64,000 nucleotides of DNA from Allorhizobium paknamense (GCF_030815125.1 NZ_JAUSWH010000016.1:1-64000); one strand, 5' to 3'; shown: positions 54,401-63,698, counted from the stretch's first letter. The notes: generated by a model not told the origin, from the letters alone. A program made the numbers and translations.

Positions 54401-57400
54401 CCACTCCATCCCGCTGCTGATGGAGACGCTTTTGAAAGCCTATGACGCCCATCGCACGGGCGGTGTGGTCCAGCCTGTGCCGCTGTCCTCACCCTATGGC
54501 GCCTTTGCTGATCAGGAGGCGGCGCTGGTGTCGAGCGAGGAAGGGGCGCGGCGTCTGGCCTATTGGCAGGAAAAGCTTGCCGGGCCACTGCCGGTTCTGG
54601 CCCTGCCGGGCGCGCCGCCCATGCCGCAGGCCAACCTTTCTGCCATCGAGGCCTGCCAGGCGGAGAGCCGGAAATATGTATTGCCGCGTGATCTGACGCA
54701 GCGGATCAAGGCTTTTTGCGAGGCTCGCCGTCTCTATCCCTCCACCTTCCTGCTCGGCCTTTTCAAGCTGGTTCTTGCCCGTCATTCCGGTGAGGAACAG
54801 GTGATGGTCGGCATGCCGGTCAGCCAGCGGCGGCCTGGCCGTTTTCAGGATGCGGTGGATTTTCTGATCAACATGCTGCCCATGCTGAGCCGGGTGAATG
54901 AGGCAGAGGCGCTGCCGGCTTTTCTGGAGAGACTCCAGCATACCCTGCTGGAGGCGATGCTCAATGATTATCCCTTCCCCGTGCTGGCGCGATCTCTGGC
55001 ACAATCCGATGCCACCGGTGCAGCGCCGTTCTTCCAGGCGGTCTTTATGTTTCAGGACATGCTGGGGGTGATGCATCGGCTGGAGCCCGATTTTCGCTGG
55101 GTGGATGACATCCGTCAGGAAGGGGAATATCCGCTGGTTCTGGAGGTCTTGGAAGAGCAGGACCAATTCGTCCTCTTCTGGACGTTCCAGACAGCCAGGC
55201 ATGATGCGGAGATGATCCGGCTGGTGGCGGCGCAATATGCTGAACTGGCGCAAGCGGTGCTTTCGGCTCCCGATTTGCCGCTCTCGGCGCATTCCATGCT
55301 GACCTCTGAAGAGCACCAGAAGATTTTGGGGGAATGGAACGCCACCGCTCAGCCCTATCCCCATCAGCAAACGGTGGATGACCTGTTCAGGGCGCAGGTG
55401 GAGGCCGTGCCCAACGCCATTGCCCTGGTCTGTGGCGATCAGACCCTGAGTTACTCGGCACTTTCAGCCCGCGTCGATGCGATTGCCGCCCGGCTAAAGG
55501 TGGAAGGTGGCAGGCCCGGCGCGCGGGTTGCGCTCTGCGTCGAGCGATCGCTCGATATGGTGGCCGGACTTCTTGCCATTCTCCGGGCGGGCATGACCTA
55601 TGTGCCGCTTGACCCCTCCTTTCCGGAGGATCGGCTCGCCACCATTCTGGCGGATAGCGAGGCGGCTATCGTGCTGACCCAGACGGCGCTGGACGGGAAG
55701 GTGCAGCGGCTCATCGATCAGCGGCCCGGACACCGGCTGTCGCAGCTTGCCATGCTGGCGCTGGATCGGATCGAAGCGTCAGGCATATCGGTTTTGGCGG
55801 CGGCAAGCCCCGCCCCCGACGCTCTCGCCTATCTCATCTATACGTCCGGCAGCACCGGAAAGCCGAAAGGGGTGATGATCCCGCACCGGGCGCTGACCAA
55901 TTTCCTCACATCCATGGCCAAGGCTCCCGGCATGGGCCGGGGCGAGCGCCTGCTGGCCGTGACGACCTACAGTTTCGATATTGCGGGTCTGGAACTCTTC
56001 CTGCCGCTGATCGTCGGCGGCACCTGCCACATTGCCGGGACAGAGACGGTCCAGAATGCCGAGAAGCTGAAAGACCTGATCCGCCGGACGCGCCCGACGC
56101 TGATGCAGGCCACCCCCTCCACATGGAGCATGCTGTTTCACGCCGGGTGGCGCAATGAGGAGCGGATTAAAATCCTTTGTGGCGGCGAGGCCCTGCCGGA
56201 GGCGCTGCGCCAGCGTTTCCATGAGACGGAGAGCGAGCTTTGGAACCTCTTCGGCCCCACGGAAACGACAATCTGGTCCACGCTCAAGCGGCTTTCCCCG
56301 CAGGAGGCCACGACCATTGGCGGCCCGATTGCCAATACCGAAATTCTGGTGCTGGACGACCAGAACCGGCTCAGCCCGGTTGGCATGGCGGGTGAGCTTT
56401 GCATCGCCGGTGACGGGCTTTCGGCAGGCTATCGGAACCTGCCGGAGCTGACGGCGGAAAAATTCATCGACCATCCGTTCAAGCCCGGCCAGAAGCTCTA
56501 TCGCACCGGTGATCTTGCGCGTTGGACGGCAAGGGGCGAGATCGACTATCTCGGCCGTCTGGATTTCCAGGTCAAGCTCAACGGCTTTCGCATTGAACTG
56601 GGTGAGATCGAAAAGCACCTTACCGATCATCCAGCGCTCCGCGAGGCCGTGGTTGTCTTGCAGGCGCGCGGCGATATCAGCCGGCTTGTCGCCTTTCTTG
56701 TTCGGGAGGCGGGGGCGACGGCTGCTCCATCTGCTGAGGATTTGAAGAGCTTCCTGCGGGAGAGGCTGCCTGCCTATATGATCCCTGCCTTTTTCGTAGA
56801 GGTGGCGGCCCTGCCGCTGACACCGAACGGCAAGATCGACCGGCGAGACCTCATGGCTCGTGAGGTCAGCCTTGCGCCCGCCTCTTCTGCCGCTGCACCG
56901 GCACCGAAAAGCTCTCCTCTGACAAAACAGGCCTTGGAGGAGACCCTGCTGGAGGTCTGGACGTCCGTCTTCGGCCTTCAAGGCATTGAACGCGACCATT
57001 CCTTTGTCGATCTCGGCGGTAATTCCGTATCCGCCACCCTTCTGGCCGAGCGGATCGCCGGACGCATGAATTGTGCTTTCAGCGTCACCGACCTGTTCAG
57101 ATATCCGAGCATCGCAAAAATCAGCGCCTATCTTGGCGAGGTTTTGCAGGCGGGGGCCGCCGAACCCGGCGCCGCCCCGCCCACGCTGGCACCGTCACAG
57201 GCCGATCCTGAAGCGTCGGACGATGCGCTTGCCGACAGTCTGGCGATTATCGGCATATCCTGCCATTTCCCCGGTGCGAAGGACCATCGCCAGTTCTGGC
57301 ACAATCTGGTTGCCGGTCGGGAAAGCGTCCGTTTCCTCCATCCTGACGACCTCTCGGATGCCGGAAACGAAAGGGCATGGCGGGATCATCCCGACTACGT

Positions 57401-60400
57401 GCCCGTTGCGCTCAATCTCGAAGGCAAGATGGGCTTCGATCCCGATTTCTTCAAGCTCTCCAGGGGCAATGCCCTGTTGATGGATCCGCAGTTCCGGCAA
57501 TTGCTGATGCATGCCTGGAAGGCGGTGGAGGATGCGGGCTACAGGCCGGAAGATGTGCCGAAAACCGGTGTCTTCATGTCGGCAAGCAATAATTTCTATC
57601 AATCGCTGGCCCGCCGTGCTTTGCAACATGCCGAGGTGATGGAGCAGGCGGAAGACTATGTCGCCTGGATTCTCGCCCAGGGCGGCAGCATTCCGACCAT
57701 GGTTTCCTATCAGCTGGGGCTGACCGGGCCGAGCGTCTTCGTGCACACCAATTGTTCATCCTCGCTGAGCGGGCTTTATTTTGCGCAGCAGGCGCTGGCC
57801 TCCGGTGATGCCGATTGTGCGCTGGTGGGGGCGGCGACCCTCTTCAGCAGTTTCGAAGCGGGCTATATTCACCAGCCGGGTCTGAATTTCGCCAGTGACG
57901 GTCACTGCAAGACCTTCGATGCCCGCGCCGATGGCATGATTGCCGGGGAAGGGACCTGCGTGATCATGGTCAAGCGGGCGCGGGACGCGATCCGCGACCG
58001 CGATAACATCTACTGCCTCATACGCGGCATCGCCATCAACAATGACGGGGACGACAAGGCCGGTTTCTATGCGCCGAGCATTGCCGGACAGTCCGCCGTG
58101 ATCCGGCGGGCGCTCGAAAAGACCGGAATCAATCCTGAAACCATCCGCTATGTCGAAGCCCATGGAACGGGAACGGCGCTGGGCGATCCCATCGAAGTCT
58201 CCGCCCTCAGCGAGGTTTATGAAAGCCTGACCGGCAAGCGGCAATTCTGCGGCATCGGTTCAGTCAAGCCGAATATCGGCCATCTGGATACGGCAGCCGG
58301 TCTGGCCGGATGTGTGAAGCTGGCGATGAGCCTTCGCCATCGCTGCTTGCCCGCCGAAATCAATTATACCACCCCCAATCCACGCGTGGATTTTGCATCA
58401 TCGCCCTTCTTCGTGCAGGAGCGGGAAAGCCGATGGGACGAGCAGGCGCCGCTGGTGCGGGCCGCCCTCAGCTCCTTCGGCATCGGCGGCTCCAATGCGC
58501 ACGCGATCTTCGAGGAATATCGTTCACCTCTTCCTGCAGAGCAGGATGACGCAATGCCCCGGGCGGCCCTTGTGCCCCTGTCGGCCAGAAATCCTGACAG
58601 GCTTCGCGTCTATGCCGGAAACCTCATGACCTTTCTGGAAGACCACCCCGTATCCCTTGCCGACCTTGCCTATACGATGCAGGTGGGGCGCAGAGCCATG
58701 GAAAGCCGCGTCGCCTTCGTGGTGGAGAGCCTGGAGGCTCTGCGTGAGTCCCTGTCCCGCTTCCTGAAGGGCGAAGAGGATGCCGGGCGTTTCGAGGGGA
58801 TGGCCCCTTCGGACCGGGCCGATGCGGATGAGGATGAGGATGAGGATGAGGATGAGGATGAGGAAACCTCAGACCTCATGGCGCTCTGGCTCGGCAAGGG
58901 CAAGCTCGCACCGCTGGCAAAGGCCTGGAGCAACGGGCAGACAATCGACTGGACAAAGCTTGTCCGCAAAGAGCGGTGCCGGAGGCTGTCATTGCCTACC
59001 TATCCCTTTGCCGAGGAGCCCTTCCATCACCGTCAGACAAGGGCGCTATCGGCAAAGGCAGGGCACATGCCTCTTCATCCGCTTGTTCACAGCCGCAGCG
59101 GTGAAGGTTTCTCGTCACGTTTCGATGGCACGGAGTTCTTCCTCTCTGAACATGTGCTGAAAGGCCGGAAGGTCCTGCCGGGCGTTGCCTATCTGGAAAT
59201 GACCCGGTTTGCGGGAGAGAGCGCTCTTGGCCGGACGGTCACGGCACTGCATGACGTGGTCTGGATGCAGCCGGTCATCGTGGATGATGCCCGCAGGTCG
59301 CTGGCAATCAAGCTCGACGGCGGCGCAGACCAGGTTCGCTTCGAAGTGCTGAGCGAAGACCCGAATGCGGCCACGGCCGTTCACAGTCAGGGTTATGTGG
59401 TGATGGCTTCAGCAAACGAGGCGGCCGAACCCTCTCGCATCGAGCTGGATGGGATCCGCGCCCGTTGCAGAGACAGCGTCTCCAGCACGCATTTTTATGG
59501 CGTGCTGCGCGATCTCGGTGCAAATTACGGTCAGAGCTTCCAGGTGATCGAGACCCTGTGGAAGACGGATGGCGAAGCACTGGCGCGGTTTTCCCTGCCG
59601 GATCACCGTCTGCCCGACGCCGGTTCCTATGCCCTGCATCCCGCCATCATGGATGCTGCCTTCCAGATCACCGATAGTCTGATCCTGCAACCGGAGGAAA
59701 AGGGCGGATTTCTTCCCTTTTTCGTCAAGCGGGTCGAGATTGCGCGCGCCACGCCGCAAAGTGGCTTTGTCCATGTCCGCTTCAGCAGGGGAGAAAAACC
59801 CTCCGGCCCGGTGGTCCGTTATGACATCGATATCACCGATGAGCGCGGAGCGCTTTGCGTTGCCATTCGCGAATTTTCCGCTCGCAAGCTGGCAAAGGCG
59901 GATTTCGGCCCGGCAGAGGCCGACATCATCCCGGCGCCTATGGATGATCTGCTCTACCTGACCCGCCACTGGGTTGAAAGGCCGGTTCGTCCCGAGGTGG
60001 AAACCGCGGGCCGCAAGCGGCTGGTCGTTCTGGCGGGACGTGAGCAGGATCACGCCGCCCTGTCGGCCGTTCCTGCGGACTGGCAGGTCATCCATCTGCC
60101 TATCCTGCCGCAGCCGGAAGAGAGCGTGCTTTCAACCTTCACCACCTGCTTCGCTCTCGTCCAGAGGCTGTTCCGCGAACGGCAGGCGGCGAATACCGAT
60201 CTTGTTGTGCTCACGCCGGAGGGAGGGGAGGCCTATGTCTTTGCACCGCTGGAAGGTCTGTTCCTGACGGCGATGCGCGAGGCGCGGAAGTTCAAGGCCC
60301 GGCTGGTCGGTATCGAAGGGCTGGAAAATCTGTCCTCCCAGGCGCTGTTGTCGCTGTTGACTGAGGAAATGCGGGATGGGTCCAGCGAAGCGTATGTGCG

Positions 60401-63400
60401 CTACACGAAAGACCTCAAAAGGCTGGTGAAGCGGTCCGCCGAGATCACGCTTCCGCTGGCACAACCTGTCGCCACGCTGCGCGAAGGTGGCGTCTACTGG
60501 ATAACCGGTGGCAGCGGCAGGCTGGCCAGACGCCTGGCCGAGGATATGGCCCGCCGCCAGCGGGTTCATGTGGTGCTGACCGGGCGCACCGCTCCCGACA
60601 GGCAGAATGCTGCTCTGACCACCTTCGAAAACGGATCCTGCATCACCTACTGGCAGGCGGATGTCACCTCCCGCAGCGATATGCAGCAGGTTGTCGAGCG
60701 TATCGGGCGTGACCTCGGAAGCCTGAGGGGCATCGTCCATGCGGCAGGCTTGCTGCGCGATACGCTGATCGTCAACAAGACGGTTCACGACATCGAAGAG
60801 GTGTTTGCCCCCAAGGCCCGGGGCTTGCTGATCCTCGATGAGGTAACGCGGCATGAGCCATTGGATTTCATGGTGCTGTTTGCCTCCGTTTCCGGCACGT
60901 TCGGCGTGATTGGTCAGGCCGATTATGCTGGCGCCAACGGGCTTCTCGATGCCTTTGCCGAGCATCGCAACCGTCTTGTGTCTGAGGGCAGGCGGCAGGG
61001 CCGGACCCTTGCCATCGACTGGCCGCTCTGGCGGGGGGGCGGCATGCAGGTCAGCGCTGAACAACAGGCAGCCCTGTTTCAGGCGAGCGGCGCATCTGCG
61101 CTGGAAACGGAAGCGGGGCTCCACGCCTTCTACCGTGCGCTTGGCGGACGCGAAAGCCAGATCATCGTGCTGGCGGGTGATCGGGCGAAGCTCAGGGAGA
61201 GCTATGTGAAACCGGAAGAACAAGCCTCACCGATGCCAACCGTGACGGTTCCCGAAACACAATCCGTTGGTGTCAGGAGGGCCTTGCGGCATCACCTGTG
61301 GGTTCTGGCGGGTGAGCAGGTTCATCGCCAGCCGGAGGAACTGGATGACCAAGTGCCCTTTGGCGATTACGGCTTCGATTCCATTTCCTTCACCACGTTC
61401 AGCAACCGGTTGAACGTTCTGTTGAAGCTGAAGGCCGCCAGTGCCGAGGCCATCGCCCCGACCGTGTTCTTCGAACACAATACCCTCACCAGCCTCGAGA
61501 CCTATCTGCTTGCCGATTACCGGGAAGCGGTTGAGGCCGCGTTCGCTTCTGAAGACGAGGGTGGCGACCAGCAGGAAACATCTGCAACCGTTATAGACTT
61601 GCCGCCGCCGGTGCTGGCGCCTGCTGTTGAAGCCGAGGCGCAGGGCTGCGATGACATTGCCATTATCGGCATGAGTGGCAAATTTCCCATGGCCGACGAT
61701 CTCGATGCCTTCTGGCGCAATCTCACCGAAGGACGCGATTGCATCACCGAAGTTCCGGCAGAACGGTGGGACTGGCGGGCCATTTACGGCGATCCGCTGA
61801 CGCAGACCAACAGGACAGACCGCAAATGGGGCGGCTTCATCCGGGGTGCCGCCGAATTCGATCCGCTGTTCTTCGGGATTTCGCCGAAGGATGCCGAGAC
61901 GCTTGATCCCTGCCACCGACTGTTGATGACGCATGCGTGGATGGCGATGGAGGATGCCGGTTATTCCTCTTCCGCCCTTTCCGGCAGCCGCACGGCGGTT
62001 TTCGTCGGCATCGGCAATAGCGGCTATGGCGATGTCGTTGCCCGTTCGGGGCTGGAGGTCGAAGGACAGACGGTCATCGGCACCGTATCGTCGATGGCGC
62101 CCGCCCGGGTCAGCCATTTCCTCAATCTTCGCGGGCCGAGCGAGCCGGTGGATACCGCCTGCTCCTCCTCATTGGTCGCCATCCATCGCGGCATTCAGGC
62201 AATCCGAAACGGGGAGGCAGACCTTGCCCTCGTCGGCGGTGTGCAGGGCATGTTCTCGCCGCAGGTGCAGATCAGTTTCAGCAAGGCTGGCATGCTGGCC
62301 GCAGATGGGCGCTGCAAAACCTTCTCCAGCAAGGCAGATGGCTATGTCCGGGGCGAAGGGGTGGGTATTCTCCTGCTCAAACCCCTCTCAAAAGCCGTGA
62401 GGGATCGGGATAACATCCACGGTGTCATCCGCAGTTCCGCCATCAATCACGGGGGCCGGGGCAATACGCTGACCTCGCCCAATCCGAAGGCACAGAAGGA
62501 ATTGCTGGTCACGGCCTACAGCAATGCCGGGATCGATCCCGGAAGCATCGGCTATATCGAAACCCATGGCACGGGGACGGCGCTGGGCGATCCCATCGAG
62601 ATCAGCGGCTTGAAGGACGCCTTCGACAGCCTGCGGACGGATAGCCTCTCCGCCGGGGCCTGCGGGCTGGGTTCGGTCAAGACCAATATCGGCCATCTGG
62701 AGCTTGCCGCCGGTGTGGCAGGTGTCATCAAGGTTCTCCTGCAAATTCGGCATCGGACGCTCGTGCCCACCTTGCATTGCGAGGAGATGAACCCGCTGAT
62801 CAAGCTGGAAGACAGCCCCTTCCGGGTGGTGCGGTCGCTGGAGCCATGGCGTCCCGTCCTTGAGAACAGCGGGCGGCAATATCCCTTGAGGGCCGGTGTC
62901 AGTTCCTTCGGCTTCGGCGGCGTCAATGCCCATGTGGTGATCGAGGAATATCTGCCCGAGGCTCATGAAGTCAGCGCCGATGAGGATGGTCCAGGCCCCG
63001 TGATGATCGTGCTGTCGGCCCGCTTCCCCGACCGGTTGAAAGCCTATGCCGAGGCGCTTCTGGCCTTTGCGGAGCGGCAGGACGAGGCTGGTGTGGCAGG
63101 GCCTTCCTGGCTCAGGCGTCTGGCCTTTACGCTTCAGGATGGCCGGGACCAGATGAAGCATCGTCTCGGTTTTGTGGTGTCTTGCGTCGAGGAGTTGAAG
63201 GAAAGGCTGCGGGCGGTGCTGACGGACAACGAAAGCATTGCAGGCCTGCATCAGGGTGAAGCCGCCAGACAGCCGGATGGTGACGATGGAGTGGACAATG
63301 CCGAGGACCTGCTGAAGCTCCATGCGCAAGGCGATCATGACGCGATCCTTGCCGAATGGGTACGAGGCCGCCGGATAAACTGGAGGATGTTTCAGGCTGG

Positions 63401-63698
63401 GTCGCCTCCGCGAAAGCTCTCCGCCCCCACCTATCCCTTTGCCCGGGAGGTTTACTGGGTCAAGCGGCAACACTCGGGCAGCACGGCCGACAGCCGAACA
63501 CTGGAGCAGTTGCTCGGATCTCGGGCGGGGCCGCGGGAAGCGCCGGACCCATCCCGGTCCAGCGCGTCCGGCCCGACCGATCCCGCAAAACGCCGCGAAT
63601 TGGAAAAGCTCCTGGATGCACTGGGAGCAAGCGACGGCATCGGGCCGAAAAGGGGAAACCGGCTTTCGGAAGAATTCGATGTTCTTACTCACCGATGA
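50595..63698 (+). CDS. Trans-AT PKS/NRPS megasynthase 2 (DH to KS7)
   Basis: A 4,367-aa protein. Order by residue: DH (1-275), ACP (Ser331), KS5 (402-830), ACP (Ser1068), C (1133-1572), A (1593-2089), PCP (Ser2144), KS6 (2214-2644), acidic linker (2745-2756), DH (2822-3104), KR (3112-3536), ACP (Ser3596), KS7 (3682-4121), then a 240-residue post-KS region and a C-terminal docking-like tail. No AT domain. It completes the split dehydrating bimodule, adds a KS-ACP module, inserts glycine through an amide, then extends and reduces. The ATG follows GGAATGAGAG. The last KS would act on the chain with the next protein, starting at 63775. Confidence 0.95.
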   Translation: MKKQITIGSDNPFLRDHHVHGHAILPGLAYIDIAYQFFRDHGRPLETIQLEKLLIFKPLVAEEGRPVRLEIAAMTKAAGHWSLRFEGVTGQGEAVTYASAEVRERASLRLDARLDRDTATAQKDLTLDAIYRSLGARGLVHSGVMKVEGSVQAAAGAGIIQLALPSALPVPPDAFLFHPALIDGAAIAALAFLEKTGVAEQGRGDLWLPLAYAEFQATEPVRGPCHAQVALERVRVQGDILAFDLDFFKEGGNQIAALRQLTLKRVGDASLLDQAGQAAVKPRAQTGGSLKTPSHTVSAVEVVTEAVAAVLGGEPEAIDRQAEFYDLGLQSAGLLQVVSLLEERLGQSLSPTLLFEYTNPAALAEHLQDTHGGSFASQAGGPVEEVHAHPAANYPGDEHEDIAIIGMAGRFPGAADLQAFWANLKAGVHSVTTVPENRWDWRAFESLRSASGRPLSKWGGFLDHVDCFDAPFFRIAPGEAEAMDPQERLFLETCWEAIEDAGYTPETLSPLAGQGQRRAVGVFVGVMHNDYGFIAAEANRAGQPQPISLSLAPIANRVSYAFDFHGPSLAVDTVCSASLTALHLALESLRKGESQVALAGGVNLSLHPNKYLSYGLEDMHASADACRSFGEGGDGYVSAEGVGTVVLKPLSRARADGDHIRAVIKASAINHGGKANGMHVPSPVAQADVVHQCLTRAGIDPRSITYLEAHGTGTSLGDPIEIQGLSKAFSRSTLERQFCAIGSVKSNIGHAESAAGISGLMKVVLQLQHRMLVPSLHSERVNPYLDLGNSPFYIQQEAGPWESRQGHPRRAGVSAFGATGSNAHVILEEYRQPQREDRPVLQGPVMIVLSARNGERLKALAGRLSDHLKALPAPLDAGEGQRFLADLSYTLQVGRRALSERLAFEAESIPEILAMLRAFLDGKHPPRPLHRGRVEQGQPVGPFDPSLPETFVNGEHSGQQAHLLDSWVKGAVVDWPRLVWAEGKPRRISLPTYPFARERYWIGGTKMVGEPRPVLAAARKADGLSPAVMTADDSPLVQVVCGIVAADMKIDPVHVSVEDGLFDQGLSSAGVVSLFEGLARRLKVTLSPALLFEHSSIAALCAYLLQTYPGQCADVGHEVSTPPVVSQSPAPISQSFALTEAQKGLWALQKRLPGMSAYNVPLCFRVSGVDLPALEKACDFLLRQYPVLTALIEASGMVLHGVTRPDMRLSLRRLSLNGLTQPQQHEAVRQVAQEPFDLDRGPLFKVFLFDLGADESLLLLNVHHIIFDGHSIPLLMETLLKAYDAHRTGGVVQPVPLSSPYGAFADQEAALVSSEEGARRLAYWQEKLAGPLPVLALPGAPPMPQANLSAIEACQAESRKYVLPRDLTQRIKAFCEARRLYPSTFLLGLFKLVLARHSGEEQVMVGMPVSQRRPGRFQDAVDFLINMLPMLSRVNEAEALPAFLERLQHTLLEAMLNDYPFPVLARSLAQSDATGAAPFFQAVFMFQDMLGVMHRLEPDFRWVDDIRQEGEYPLVLEVLEEQDQFVLFWTFQTARHDAEMIRLVAAQYAELAQAVLSAPDLPLSAHSMLTSEEHQKILGEWNATAQPYPHQQTVDDLFRAQVEAVPNAIALVCGDQTLSYSALSARVDAIAARLKVEGGRPGARVALCVERSLDMVAGLLAILRAGMTYVPLDPSFPEDRLATILADSEAAIVLTQTALDGKVQRLIDQRPGHRLSQLAMLALDRIEASGISVLAAASPAPDALAYLIYTSGSTGKPKGVMIPHRALTNFLTSMAKAPGMGRGERLLAVTTYSFDIAGLELFLPLIVGGTCHIAGTETVQNAEKLKDLIRRTRPTLMQATPSTWSMLFHAGWRNEERIKILCGGEALPEALRQRFHETESELWNLFGPTETTIWSTLKRLSPQEATTIGGPIANTEILVLDDQNRLSPVGMAGELCIAGDGLSAGYRNLPELTAEKFIDHPFKPGQKLYRTGDLARWTARGEIDYLGRLDFQVKLNGFRIELGEIEKHLTDHPALREAVVVLQARGDISRLVAFLVREAGATAAPSAEDLKSFLRERLPAYMIPAFFVEVAALPLTPNGKIDRRDLMAREVSLAPASSAAAPAPKSSPLTKQALEETLLEVWTSVFGLQGIERDHSFVDLGGNSVSATLLAERIAGRMNCAFSVTDLFRYPSIAKISAYLGEVLQAGAAEPGAAPPTLAPSQADPEASDDALADSLAIIGISCHFPGAKDHRQFWHNLVAGRESVRFLHPDDLSDAGNERAWRDHPDYVPVALNLEGKMGFDPDFFKLSRGNALLMDPQFRQLLMHAWKAVEDAGYRPEDVPKTGVFMSASNNFYQSLARRALQHAEVMEQAEDYVAWILAQGGSIPTMVSYQLGLTGPSVFVHTNCSSSLSGLYFAQQALASGDADCALVGAATLFSSFEAGYIHQPGLNFASDGHCKTFDARADGMIAGEGTCVIMVKRARDAIRDRDNIYCLIRGIAINNDGDDKAGFYAPSIAGQSAVIRRALEKTGINPETIRYVEAHGTGTALGDPIEVSALSEVYESLTGKRQFCGIGSVKPNIGHLDTAAGLAGCVKLAMSLRHRCLPAEINYTTPNPRVDFASSPFFVQERESRWDEQAPLVRAALSSFGIGGSNAHAIFEEYRSPLPAEQDDAMPRAALVPLSARNPDRLRVYAGNLMTFLEDHPVSLADLAYTMQVGRRAMESRVAFVVESLEALRESLSRFLKGEEDAGRFEGMAPSDRADADEDEDEDEDEDEETSDLMALWLGKGKLAPLAKAWSNGQTIDWTKLVRKERCRRLSLPTYPFAEEPFHHRQTRALSAKAGHMPLHPLVHSRSGEGFSSRFDGTEFFLSEHVLKGRKVLPGVAYLEMTRFAGESALGRTVTALHDVVWMQPVIVDDARRSLAIKLDGGADQVRFEVLSEDPNAATAVHSQGYVVMASANEAAEPSRIELDGIRARCRDSVSSTHFYGVLRDLGANYGQSFQVIETLWKTDGEALARFSLPDHRLPDAGSYALHPAIMDAAFQITDSLILQPEEKGGFLPFFVKRVEIARATPQSGFVHVRFSRGEKPSGPVVRYDIDITDERGALCVAIREFSARKLAKADFGPAEADIIPAPMDDLLYLTRHWVERPVRPEVETAGRKRLVVLAGREQDHAALSAVPADWQVIHLPILPQPEESVLSTFTTCFALVQRLFRERQAANTDLVVLTPEGGEAYVFAPLEGLFLTAMREARKFKARLVGIEGLENLSSQALLSLLTEEMRDGSSEAYVRYTKDLKRLVKRSAEITLPLAQPVATLREGGVYWITGGSGRLARRLAEDMARRQRVHVVLTGRTAPDRQNAALTTFENGSCITYWQADVTSRSDMQQVVERIGRDLGSLRGIVHAAGLLRDTLIVNKTVHDIEEVFAPKARGLLILDEVTRHEPLDFMVLFASVSGTFGVIGQADYAGANGLLDAFAEHRNRLVSEGRRQGRTLAIDWPLWRGGGMQVSAEQQAALFQASGASALETEAGLHAFYRALGGRESQIIVLAGDRAKLRESYVKPEEQASPMPTVTVPETQSVGVRRALRHHLWVLAGEQVHRQPEELDDQVPFGDYGFDSISFTTFSNRLNVLLKLKAASAEAIAPTVFFEHNTLTSLETYLLADYREAVEAAFASEDEGGDQQETSATVIDLPPPVLAPAVEAEAQGCDDIAIIGMSGKFPMADDLDAFWRNLTEGRDCITEVPAERWDWRAIYGDPLTQTNRTDRKWGGFIRGAAEFDPLFFGISPKDAETLDPCHRLLMTHAWMAMEDAGYSSSALSGSRTAVFVGIGNSGYGDVVARSGLEVEGQTVIGTVSSMAPARVSHFLNLRGPSEPVDTACSSSLVAIHRGIQAIRNGEADLALVGGVQGMFSPQVQISFSKAGMLAADGRCKTFSSKADGYVRGEGVGILLLKPLSKAVRDRDNIHGVIRSSAINHGGRGNTLTSPNPKAQKELLVTAYSNAGIDPGSIGYIETHGTGTALGDPIEISGLKDAFDSLRTDSLSAGACGLGSVKTNIGHLELAAGVAGVIKVLLQIRHRTLVPTLHCEEMNPLIKLEDSPFRVVRSLEPWRPVLENSGRQYPLRAGVSSFGFGGVNAHVVIEEYLPEAHEVSADEDGPGPVMIVLSARFPDRLKAYAEALLAFAERQDEAGVAGPSWLRRLAFTLQDGRDQMKHRLGFVVSCVEELKERLRAVLTDNESIAGLHQGEAARQPDGDDGVDNAEDLLKLHAQGDHDAILAEWVRGRRINWRMFQAGSPPRKLSAPTYPFAREVYWVKRQHSGSTADSRTLEQLLGSRAGPREAPDPSRSSASGPTDPAKRRELEKLLDALGASDGIGPKRGNRLSEEFDVLTHR
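51798..53930 (+). other. KS5-ACP module without processing domains
   Basis: KS5 has Cys575 (DTVCSAS), His710 (HGTGT) and His750 (NIGHAESAAG), all canonical. Only an ACP (Ser1068) follows, with no KR, DH or MT between. As written it would extend by malonyl and leave a beta-keto group. Confidence 0.88.
53990..57150 (+). other. NRPS module C-A(Gly)-PCP
   Basis: The condensation domain is complete with HHIIFDG (from residue 1263). The A domain pocket reads D-I-L-Q-L-G-L-I-W-(K), the classical glycine code. The PCP has DLGGNS with Ser2144. It should join the acyl chain to glycine as an amide. Confidence 0.9.
57235..61520 (+). other. Elongation module KS6-DH-KR-ACP
   Basis: KS6 has Cys2387 (HTNCSSS), His2523 and His2563. 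The DH has H2853-x3-G2857-x4-P2862 and D3020 (HPAIMDAAF). The KR has GGSGRLA (from 3305) and Tyr3444. The ACP has Ser3596 (YGFDSI). All are predicted active. It extends the glycyl chain to an unsaturated acid, the expected precursor of an enamide. Confidence 0.9.
58827..58862 (+). repeat. Hexanucleotide tandem repeat in the KS6-DH linker
   Basis: Six perfect copies of GATGAG, preceded by one variant GATGCG, encode alternating Asp-Glu (residues 2745-2756) between KS6 and the DH. The repeat is in frame, so copy-number change would alter only linker length. Confidence 0.95.
61640..62955 (+). other. Ketosynthase KS7
   Basis: Canonical Cys3856 (DTACSSS), His3991 (HGTGT) and His4034 (NIGHLELAAG). 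It is the last catalytic domain of the protein; its processing domains and ACP must lie in the next polypeptide. Confidence 0.9.

Noticed and set aside
58827-58862. CRISPR or regulatory direct repeats
   Set aside because: The hexamers are coding, contiguous and in frame without spacers.
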